This document shows positions 8,176 through 17,000 of a stretch of DNA of 64,000 nucleotides, piece by piece. The position numbers and the translations under genes were made by a program. The DNA is from a bacterium UBP14_UBA6098 (lineage in GTDB: Bacteria > UBP14 > UBA6098). Below the pieces are notes generated by a model. That model was not told the origin of the DNA, made no database searches, and saw nothing but the letters and a program-made list of their open reading frames with translations. Within the stretch, counting starts at the first letter, position 1; every line of letters begins with the position of its first letter. The stretch is from positions 25,156 through 89,155 of the forward strand of contig DIWU01000011.1 of NCBI GenBank assembly GCA_002428525.1. The letters run 5' to 3'.

Positions 8176-8204
8176 AAAATAAGCTGTAAGAAATCGTTTG
8201 TCAA
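8176..8204 (-). promoter_or_regulatory. Predicted sigma-70 promoter of the cold-shock gene
   Basis: On the minus strand a perfect TTGACA -35 box and a TATTTT -10 box are separated by 17 bases. The leader to the ATG would be about 40 bases. Confidence 0.7.
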
Positions 8205-8218
8205 GCCCAATATAATAA

Positions 8219-11086
8219 TTATTCGACAGAATTCCGGATTTCCTCGATTTGTATTATTACACGGCGATTTGCGGCTCGGCCTTCGGGGAAGGCGTTATTC
8301 CCAAGTAGGACACGCTCGAATTTGCCCCCGCGATAACGCTCGACCTCGTAGGGTTGTGCATCGGCGAGGCCCTGACAAACCAATGTGATTTGATTGTCCG
8401 CGAGCCAGCGCTCGAGGGCGGTATCGTTTGCGAGGCCGAGGTTCTTACGAAGGAATCTCCTGATCGCCGATTCCTCCTCCCGCGCCCTCTCCTGACTCAA
8501 TATCGCGTTTCGTCGGTCTGTGCCGATCGGGTCTGTGTGGCCGAGGATTTTAACCGCGACCTTGACATCCGGCTTTCCAGCCAACGCGATTATCTTTTGT
8601 GCCATCGACTCGATGCGCGATTCGAGGAATTTGCTTGTCGAGGTGACTTCGTCGAAGGCAAACTGCACGATGATAGTGCTCTCCCGACGGATCTCTTTGT
8701 TGGCGATCTCTATCACGATCTCCTGCGAAAGGCTTTTCCATATACGGTCGGCGGGGTCTTTCAGCGAAAGCTCGACGCGGTAGGTTTTTCGCGGATCGAC
8801 GAGGTTGCCGTTGTTGTCGCGCCAATCCCATTTCGCTTGTTGCGGCGGAGCTCCCCTGCCGGTCTCTATCATCCTGATCTCGTTGGAGAACTGGTCGAGA
8901 ATGCTGATCTTATAGCTTTCGACCTTTCCCTCCCCGACCGAGATTGTGATCCTGTTTTCCTTGCGGTCGCGGGGAATCTCGAAGTCCTTCGCGGCGAGCG
9001 CCGCCTCGCGAGGCCGATAGATAAGGCCTTCGCCGGTGATATAGAGGTAGAGCTCCGACTCGGAGGCCTCGTCGATTTTGATAGAAATAGGCATAAGCTC
9101 GTAATTCAGCTCCATCCCGGAAGCCGCGATAAAGATGTCGCGATATTCGGAGAGCAAATCGTGCGCAGTCTTCCATTGGGCCTCGTTCTTGACCGATCCC
9201 TCGAAGACGATTGAAACCTCGGGATTCCGCTCGATGAGATTTCGGATTTCGGGGGCAATAAGCCTCAATGAGTCCTCCACCGTGGGCTTTGGGCTTTGTA
9301 AATCCGTTACGAGGAACTTGCCCTCCCAGCCCTTGACAACAGTCAACATCTCGACCCGGCGGTTCTCCTGTTGCGCCCAAACCAAATCCTCCAAAGAGCC
9401 GCCTCGCCCCAGAGGCCTGATCCTCGGCACCGTGGGATCGTATCCGGCACTTTCCGCCCTCGCTATTCCGGCGATACCCGTGATCTCCTCGATTCGCTGT
9501 TTCACAGCGTTTGCGCGCGAGATATGAATCCCCCTCTCGAACCACGCGCTATCCTCGCCCGAGGTATCGACAAAACCCCTCAGAACTAACTGCACATCCG
9601 GATTGTCGATAAGCCTTCCCGCAATAGTTTCCAAGGTTGGGGCGAAGCGCTCGGAAAGCTCGAAGCCGTCCTTTTCGAAGAAGATCACCGGCACCAATGG
9701 TTCTTCGTCGGCAATATAGGTCATCTGGGGAATTCGGAACCTATCGAATTCGATTGCGACTTGCGAAACAATCGGCCCGAGGACATAAACCGGTATCTTC
9801 AGCCTGTTGTTCGAGATATCGACCTCGGTGATCGTGCCGTTTCGAATCGGGAACCTCGAACCGTCGTCGTCGGTCGAGACGAGGAACTCATACTGGCCGG
9901 GCTTTTCAGGCGTCCATAGCCATTTTATAGCGAATCGCTCATTCGGCTCGAGCGGTGGAATTCTAAACGGCAAATCGATCATAACCGAATCCGCCCCGAG
10001 AATAAAAACCGAGGCATAGGTCGAATCGGCTGGAACTCCTCCGATATTCGCAATAAAGGCTTTGAAGTCGCTTTCGTGGCCCGGCTCTATCAAAGAGGGA
10101 TTTTTATCGTGGTTAAAAACTGCCATATCGGCAAAAAGCGGCCTTTGGGGCAATGATTCGGGGGAATTATCGGTCTCCTTTCTCGACGGAATAATATCGA
10201 GTGTCAATCCGACAGAATGAGTGCTGAGGCCTGCTTTGGCCATGTTGCTCGTCGGGTAAATCATTGCATAGTCGAACCTTATCGGGAGCTTTGTCCTTCC
10301 CGAAAGGCCGAGGCCGAAGGTGACGCCCTCTTCCCGATAGCCGCCGCGGAATGCGAGCGCGCCATCGAACAATTCCAGCTCGAGACCTCCGGAAAAACCA
10401 ATCTCGCCCTCCGAATCGAGGCCGACTTGAAGCACAGGCGAAAGGATATCGAATAAAGTATAAGAGCCTGCAAGCGCTAAGGCGCGAGAATCGACTTCGC
10501 CCTCCGCGCCCTCGCTCGAAATAGCGAGTGAGGGTTCGACGATATTCTTCGCTGAAACACCTAAAGCTAATCGGTTTGTTCGGAATAACGCTCCCGCGTC
10601 GAGGCCGAAACCATCGGAAGAATCGCCAAATCGGTTGAAGAGCGGGTCTTCCTCGAAACGGTAGAAACTCGAGGTGTTGTATTGGTTTCTGACAAACCGT
10701 AAAGAAGCGCCGAGGGCAATCATCCCACCGCCGCGAATTGAAAAGTCCTTCGAATAGGCCATGGAAAGATCGAGCCTATTTTGGACGGACGCAGAGAAAA
10801 AATCCATTTCGAGGCCGACCGCGCCCCAAGTGAAGGTCGCGGGGACAAAGGCGATTCGCGAGTCTATAAGGTTTTCGTCCTCGAGACCGAACCAATACTT
10901 GGTGGCGTGTGCAGAAAGCCCGTGCCGGGGGTTTCCCGCAATAGAGGCCGGATTCGCCCCCATCCCCTCGACACCCGATCTGCCGACAGCAAAAGCCCCC
11001 CCGAGGCTTTCCTGAAGGGGGCTTATTGCTATTGTTGCATTTAGGGCGAACAGGATATAAAAGACAATCCGGTTCTTGATGATCAC
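8219..11086 (-). CDS. Outer-membrane protein: PorV-like barrel fused to CARDB-like and OmpA domains (paralogue 2)
   Basis: A 955-residue envelope protein. After a signal-like segment (IVFYILFALNATIAIS) comes a region of about 300 residues resembling PorV/UPF0164 barrels (LGGAFAV then GANPASIAGN). An immunoglobulin-like CARDB-type domain follows (ANIGGVPADSTYAS, EPNERFAIKWLWTP). Three OmpA-like modules come next: RGFVDTSG with RRVEML, a degenerate one, and a C-terminal module with GHTDPIGTDRRNAILSQERA and EGRAANRRVIIQIE, the peptidoglycan-binding signature. A beta domain (KWDWRDNNGNLVDP) precedes the last module. The GTG start lies 8 bases after the stop of its paralogue, behind TAGGACGG. It is the final gene of the giant-protein operon and probably anchors surface material to the cell wall. 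Confidence 0.8.
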   Translation of the reverse strand: MIIKNRIVFYILFALNATIAISPLQESLGGAFAVGRSGVEGMGANPASIAGNPRHGLSAHATKYWFGLEDENLIDSRIAFVPATFTWGAVGLEMDFFSASVQNRLDLSMAYSKDFSIRGGGMIALGASLRFVRNQYNTSSFYRFEEDPLFNRFGDSSDGFGLDAGALFRTNRLALGVSAKNIVEPSLAISSEGAEGEVDSRALALAGSYTLFDILSPVLQVGLDSEGEIGFSGGLELELFDGALAFRGGYREEGVTFGLGLSGRTKLPIRFDYAMIYPTSNMAKAGLSTHSVGLTLDIIPSRKETDNSPESLPQRPLFADMAVFNHDKNPSLIEPGHESDFKAFIANIGGVPADSTYASVFILGADSVMIDLPFRIPPLEPNERFAIKWLWTPEKPGQYEFLVSTDDDGSRFPIRNGTITEVDISNNRLKIPVYVLGPIVSQVAIEFDRFRIPQMTYIADEEPLVPVIFFEKDGFELSERFAPTLETIAGRLIDNPDVQLVLRGFVDTSGEDSAWFERGIHISRANAVKQRIEEITGIAGIARAESAGYDPTVPRIRPLGRGGSLEDLVWAQQENRRVEMLTVVKGWEGKFLVTDLQSPKPTVEDSLRLIAPEIRNLIERNPEVSIVFEGSVKNEAQWKTAHDLLSEYRDIFIAASGMELNYELMPISIKIDEASESELYLYITGEGLIYRPREAALAAKDFEIPRDRKENRITISVGEGKVESYKISILDQFSNEIRMIETGRGAPPQQAKWDWRDNNGNLVDPRKTYRVELSLKDPADRIWKSLSQEIVIEIANKEIRRESTIIVQFAFDEVTSTSKFLESRIESMAQKIIALAGKPDVKVAVKILGHTDPIGTDRRNAILSQERAREEESAIRRFLRKNLGLANDTALERWLADNQITLVCQGLADAQPYEVERYRGGKFERVLLGNNAFPEGRAANRRVIIQIEEIRNSVE

Positions 11087-11094
11087 ATTCCGTC

Positions 11095-14019
11095 CTAACG
11101 GGTCAGAGTCAGCACCTCGAGCACGACGCGGCGGTTGACAAGCCTGCCCTCGGGAAGCTCGTTGTCGCCGACAAGTTCGCTCCTCCAATAGCCCTGTTCC
11201 CAGAACTTAACGACCATAGGCTCTTTGAAGCTACGGCCCTCGTAGCCCAACTCGACTCTATGCGTCTTGAGCCATTCATCCAGCTGACCGATCGATGAGA
11301 GGTTGAGAACCTTCATCATACCGTATTGAAGGCGGTTAAATTCCTTTTTAGCGCGTTCGAGGGACAATTCCTCATTGGCGCTCGGTGAACCGACAACATC
11401 GGTATGGCCGATAACAGTGGCTTTAATCGAAACATTCGGGCCGAGGAACTTCGCGCGCTCGATAACCCGTTCGGCGAGCGCTTCGACGCGGGCCTCGAGG
11501 AATTGCGAGGTGGCCTCAGTCTTGCCGAAATCGAAGCTGATGATGAACAGCTCGCGCCGCTCCTCCTGCTCTTGGACCTTAATAGTAATAGGCTTGGACT
11601 TCGCCGAGACGCTTTGGCCATAGATATCCTTTGCGAAAACCTCGACGAAGTATTTGCTGTCGGGATCGGGCGGGCGACCGGAGGTGCCGAACCAGCTCCA
11701 CTCGAGTGAGGTGGGCGGTTCACCCTTGCCTGTCTTGAGGATAGCGAACGGCTCAGTGGATTTCTCTTCTGTGACGAAAACCGCGAACGAATCGAGACCC
11801 ACCTCGGTTTTTATCGGGTCGATAGTGATGACCATCTGGTCGAGCTCGGCGAACTCGAGCGCTTCTCTGCCCGCAGTCGTGCCGCGGGGCCTGAAGATTA
11901 TCGCATCGCCGTCGAGCAACATCTCGACCTTGGCTTTCTCGTCGGGAACCGAATAGCTCGAGGTCAGCACAAACATACGCGAAGCAAGCGCTTGCGGCAC
12001 CTGCTTCTGCATAATTTCGCGAAGCGCGACGGCGCCGTCGTAGGCTGTTTTGAAGCAGTCGTTCGAGGAACAATTCGGAATACCGAAGAAGACTATATTG
12101 ACATCGGGATTTTGTTCGAGGTATGAAATTACCGAATTCAGCGCGGAAGAGCAACTCGCGATAGCCTCGTCCGAGGCCTCGATATGGCCGTCGCTATGAT
12201 AAACCTCGCAAAGTCGGCTCTGTTCTTGGAGGCGAACCTTGATATCGACATTGCGATTCTCCTCTTGGATCTTCGCTTTGAATTCGGGGCTTGCGCCTTG
12301 GACGAGGTTGGCGGCCATATCATAGCCCTCCTCGATCACAAAGACTTGCTTGGGATCCACTCCGAGCTTGAGGAAATAATCCTTAACATTCTGCGCGCGC
12401 GCGACCGCGAGACGAGCGCCCGCTTCGACCTCTCCGGAGGCGTCATAATGGCCGCGAAGCTCGATCGCCGTGCCGGGGTTCTTCTTAAGTCTGTCCGCGA
12501 TCGTCCGGAGACCGGTGTCGAAACGCCCCTGCTTGACGACATCCGAGGCGCGGTCGAAGAAGATCATCGGCACCATCGGCGCCTCTTCCTTAACTCTGGA
12601 GATAGTCGAAATCTCGAGCTGATCTTTGCTCGTGCGAATCTCGCCGTCGAAAACCGGCGGGCCGTAGCAATCGAGGGTGGTTTGGCCGGTGTTGTTTTCG
12701 AGGTCGTATTCAAGGACTTTATTATTAACCGCTGGTGCTTTGTCCCCGTGATCGTTAACCGAAGCGAAAAGCTCGTATCGCCCGGGTTTTGTCGGTGCAA
12801 AATCGAGCAAAACCTCGGCGGATTTCCCGGCATCCAGTTCGTCGATCGTAATTTTGTTGGCAATAAATGGTTTACCATCGACGAAATAATAAAGGCACAT
12901 GGGGAAATTGCGAGCATCCATATCGCCGTAATTGGCTATCTCCGCGCTTATCTTGGCGGAGCCTCCGGGGATAACATAGGTTGGCACAGCCTTCACGGAA
13001 TTGGGCACGACTGCGAGGTCGGTGATAACACGCGTCGGCTGGCGCATTCCGATAACGAGAGAAACCTTGTGCGTTTGGCCGAATTCTGTTGGCGAATCGA
13101 TGGGTATTTTGATCGCGTAATCGATACCGGCGTCCCACTCCTTTCTGGAGCGGAAGGAAAGGCCGAGACTGACCGCGCTCCCCTTGCTGTCGGTATCCGA
13201 GGAGGCCATCGAGCTGAATCCGGCCCTCGCGCCGAGCATCTTGTTGACAAACCAAGACTCTGCGCCGACGGCAAAGCTCATCTCATCGCTGACAGTCGGA
13301 GCGCTGGACACCGGAACCTCCACTTCCACTGCGGGAGTGACAATATCGAGGATATTATAGGACAACCCTCCCCTGACCTTACGGGCAAGGGTCCCGCCCT
13401 CGGCTCCGGCGCGAAGGGAGATCTCGGGTTCGTTCAAGTTATATGCCTTTGCGCCAATCGAGAGCCGGCCGATCTCGGCGAGCATCGAGAAATCGGCGCC
13501 ATAGTTCATCTTAGTGAATCCGTCGCGGAAGACCGGGTCGTTGGGATCGAAGTCTTCAGAGAAATTGATGTTGTTATAATCCACTCGGAAGATGTTCGCA
13601 TTGACCGCGGCGGCGAGCCGGAAGGCGTTGCGCTTGCGATACAGCTCGCGCCCGACGACGAAAGAACCGATTTGTTGGTTATATATATCGTGGTTGAAAT
13701 AGCTTGCACCGAATGCAAAGAACCACCTTGTCCACTCGAAGGGTGAGAAGAAAAGGGAACCCTCTTGGAGAGACGGGATATTTGCACCCGTATGGAAACG
13801 GGTGTAGCTCCCGATAAGCTGGGTCCGGTTCATCCTCATAAGGCCGGCCGGGTTCGAGGCGACGGCGCTGACATCGTCGCCGATCGCGAGATAGGCACCG
13901 CCCAACCCCGCCGCTCGGGCGCTTTCGAGTGAATTCCCAATCTGTGCGTAAGCGGCGGAAGCCATTATTAAAACAACCGCCGCGTAGAGCATCTTATTCG
14001 TAATCCTATTGTGGGTCAT
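11095..14019 (-). CDS. Outer-membrane protein: PorV-like barrel fused to CARDB-like and OmpA domains (paralogue 1)
   Basis: A 974-residue paralogue of the next gene with identical domain order and clearer motifs. The signal peptide ends at AYA before QIGNS. The barrel start reads SARAAGLGGAYLAIGDD then AVASNPAGL, the hallmark of PorV/PorQ-type proteins. A CARDB-like domain at about 325-450 is followed by OmpA module 1 (ELRGHYDASGEVEAG, EENRNVDIKV), a degenerate module 2 with three Cys, a beta domain, and a C-terminal OmpA module (GHTDVVGSPSANEELSLERA, EGRLVNRRVVLEV). The ATG follows AAAGGATCATCG. In T9SS the free-standing PorV shuttles cargo at the outer membrane; covalent fusion to cell-wall-binding OmpA modules is unusual. 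Confidence 0.83.
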   Translation of the reverse strand: MTHNRITNKMLYAAVVLIMASAAYAQIGNSLESARAAGLGGAYLAIGDDVSAVASNPAGLMRMNRTQLIGSYTRFHTGANIPSLQEGSLFFSPFEWTRWFFAFGASYFNHDIYNQQIGSFVVGRELYRKRNAFRLAAAVNANIFRVDYNNINFSEDFDPNDPVFRDGFTKMNYGADFSMLAEIGRLSIGAKAYNLNEPEISLRAGAEGGTLARKVRGGLSYNILDIVTPAVEVEVPVSSAPTVSDEMSFAVGAESWFVNKMLGARAGFSSMASSDTDSKGSAVSLGLSFRSRKEWDAGIDYAIKIPIDSPTEFGQTHKVSLVIGMRQPTRVITDLAVVPNSVKAVPTYVIPGGSAKISAEIANYGDMDARNFPMCLYYFVDGKPFIANKITIDELDAGKSAEVLLDFAPTKPGRYELFASVNDHGDKAPAVNNKVLEYDLENNTGQTTLDCYGPPVFDGEIRTSKDQLEISTISRVKEEAPMVPMIFFDRASDVVKQGRFDTGLRTIADRLKKNPGTAIELRGHYDASGEVEAGARLAVARAQNVKDYFLKLGVDPKQVFVIEEGYDMAANLVQGASPEFKAKIQEENRNVDIKVRLQEQSRLCEVYHSDGHIEASDEAIASCSSALNSVISYLEQNPDVNIVFFGIPNCSSNDCFKTAYDGAVALREIMQKQVPQALASRMFVLTSSYSVPDEKAKVEMLLDGDAIIFRPRGTTAGREALEFAELDQMVITIDPIKTEVGLDSFAVFVTEEKSTEPFAILKTGKGEPPTSLEWSWFGTSGRPPDPDSKYFVEVFAKDIYGQSVSAKSKPITIKVQEQEERRELFIISFDFGKTEATSQFLEARVEALAERVIERAKFLGPNVSIKATVIGHTDVVGSPSANEELSLERAKKEFNRLQYGMMKVLNLSSIGQLDEWLKTHRVELGYEGRSFKEPMVVKFWEQGYWRSELVGDNELPEGRLVNRRVVLEVLTLTR

Positions 14020-14068
14020 CGATGATCCTTTCAATAACACCTGATTATCCTGTCGAAATCAATTTATT

Positions 14069-17000
14069 CTATCTCGCGAGAATGACAGTGCCGCCGCATT
14101 GAACCGCGCCGTCAAAATCGCGAGTGATTGTGAACATGTATATGCCTTGAGGCATCCGGCTTCCGGCGTCGTCTGCACCGTCCCAGTTCCATTTGCCCCT
14201 GACGCTCGCCGATCTGACCGGCCTTCCCTCTTTGGAGAAAATCCTGACCGTCGATATCTCGGGCACTCCGGTAAAGATCGTCACTTCGTCGTAAAAACCG
14301 TCCGCGTTCGGGGTGAAGGGACGCGGTGTCGCGACGCAACCGTCATCGACTATTGTGAACGCGAGATAAAAATCCTCGGCGATATTGGGCGCGCCGTAGT
14401 CTCCCGCGAAATCCGCAATACCCGTGATTTTCAATAGAATCGAATCCGGGGAGGTGAGATTCATCATAGCGCCGGCAACATCGATCACGATCTTCGAGGA
14501 ATCGGCGAAGACCCACTCGTCTGCCGGCGAAAAAATCCCGCCCCGATACTCAATCTGGAAAGAGGCCGGATCGAAGCCGCTGAACTCGTCCTCTATGAAT
14601 AGAATTATCGATTCGGGCACATCCTTCAGAACCGCATCTTGTATGGGCGAGGATGAGACAATCCTCGGCGCGTCGAAATCTGTGACAAATGTCCCGATAG
14701 TGGAATTCGAGCTGTTATCGAGAGAGTCCTCGCAATAAATTGTTATATCGTAGATAGTTGCGGTCTCCCAATACTCGTTCGGCCGGAATTCGAGTATATC
14801 ACCGGTAAAATTCATCGAGCCGGAAAACGGGAACACCTCGCCGTTTAAATTCATCGAGATGGAGTTTGCATTAACGCCTTCGGTGTCGGTGATCCTAATC
14901 CTAATCTTCTGCTCGGGGTCATGAGTGATCGAGCCGTCGATAGGTTCGAGTAACTCGAAACTCGGGCCGCCGCGATTGATATAAAAATCCCACGATTCAG
15001 TCGATATATTGGGGCCGCAGTCGGTGGTTTTGTCGAAGGCCTCGATTCTCGCTGAAACCTGCCCGCAAAGATTCAACGACGAAGCGTCGAGTGCGAGAGA
15101 ATCCCCGAGAAGCTGTAAAATCGGGCTATCGAGGTGATAAACCGTGTCGTTTATCCAAAGCTTGAGCATATCGAGGTTAAGCCCGGAAATTTCGTCAGCG
15201 ACCCTTGCCGATATAATTAGATGCTCTGCGATTGCGTTTCCGCCCTCATCCGGATAGACTCGATCGATCTCCGGCGGCTCTGTATCCAGAAGGAAGTCTC
15301 GAGCGACAAACTCGAACTCGTTTCCCAGCGTGTCCTTGAGGCCGGTGACCTCGAGAGTAAGGTTTCCCTGAAGTATCACCGCGGCATGAAGAAATGTGTT
15401 TAACCTGCCCTCGGAAACGACAAGATCTTCGGATAAAGCTGTATAACCCCCGCAAGAAACGCTCGCCCCACTGAGATCGAGGCCGAATCGGCTGTCGATC
15501 GAAGCCTCGACCTCCACCGAGTCGCATGCAACAGCACAGTTCGCGGCGGGAGAGATAATTTCGATCCTTGGGAGGGCGGGCATATATAATAATGTATAGT
15601 CGATTTCCAGCGAATTGGGGCAATCCGGAGCGGAATCTCTCAGGGATAACTCTATCTCCGCGACCTCATTCCAACTCTGAGCCAGCCTCGGGTCGAAGAC
15701 CAACCGCGCGCCATCGAACGAAAGCGCCGGCGAATCGAGCGAATATAGCACTCCGTTCACAGAAAGGGCGATAGATTCGCGCAAAACCCCCGCAGGGGAA
15801 TCCTCGATCCGCCATTCGATCCTCTGAATCGGACCGTAAAGTGCGGAATCCGGCGAGACCATTTGAACAATCGGCGGCTCGAAATCGAAGGCGAAAAGCC
15901 CGCCGACCGGGGCTGAAATCGAATTGCCCGAGCTGTCCGAGACAGCGATAACGGCAACCGAACAAGCGACGCCGTGAAGGGCCTCGTCGTCGAAATAGAA
16001 CTCGAGGGTTTCGCCGTCGAAATTCAACGCATCGTCTGAAAGTGTATATTCCCTATCGCGCGCGCGGAGGACTATCGAAGAGGGGTCAATCCCCTGATCG
16101 TCATGAAGCCTGAAAATAAAAGCCCCCTCGGAGCAACCGACAATTGAATTCGGTGGCGGTGAGACGATCTCGACAGTGGGCATATCGAAATCGAAGCGAT
16201 AGACCCAACATGAAAAATCTGTATTAGCCCCACAAACCTCGGCGAGATCGGCCGAATGGAGGCATACGCGAAGGCTATCCCTATCGAAGGGCGAGATCGC
16301 CGCTGTCGGAGCGGTAATCCGGCCCTCTTCGAAAAGCAGTCCCGAGGTCAAATCGACCCGAACTCCTCCGAGACTGACAAAGCATTCTTCGAGATTCAAA
16401 CCCGAGGCCGAATCGAAAACCTCGAATATAAAGGCCTCCGGGAATTCCGAATTCAGCTCCGACGGATCCGGTGAAAGCGAAGCGATGATCGGCGGATCCG
16501 AATCGTGGAAATACGAGAGCTTGATCGAATGGCCGACCTCGTTCCCGAAGATATCCGCGATGCCCCCGAGGCTTATCATAATAGTATCCGAATCCAGCGG
16601 CCAAGGCAGATTGAAGCGAACCGAGTCCCCATCGAGATATGCCGCGGGCGTCCCAAAGGCGGTTTCCACCGAGTTCAAGTGAATGATTATCGAAGAAAGA
16701 TCGAGGCCTTCCTCGTCGGTCAACGCGAACGATACACGCAAGGTCTCGCAAGAAACGAAGGTCAGCTCGGTGATCGAGGGCGGGCCGTAAACCGGCGGAG
16801 TGGCCGGAACGACGAACTCGAACGATCGATCGAGATAGTTCGGTGTGCAATAGCGTGCGTTGTCGAAGGCCTGAATCCCAACCGAGATAGTGTCGCCGCC
16901 GTGAAGACTCCAACCCAGTTCTGCGGGGAAAACCCGCAACGAATCCCCTTCGCGATGAAGCTCCGGCGAGCCGGAAGCCAGCGAAAAAGCGCTATAGGGG

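Noticed and set aside
12184..13746. A 520-codon plus-strand open frame opposite the first PorV-OmpA gene
   Set aside because: It is antisense to a clearly conserved OmpA-domain gene, has no ribosome site or recognisable domain, and arises from the codon bias of the real gene.
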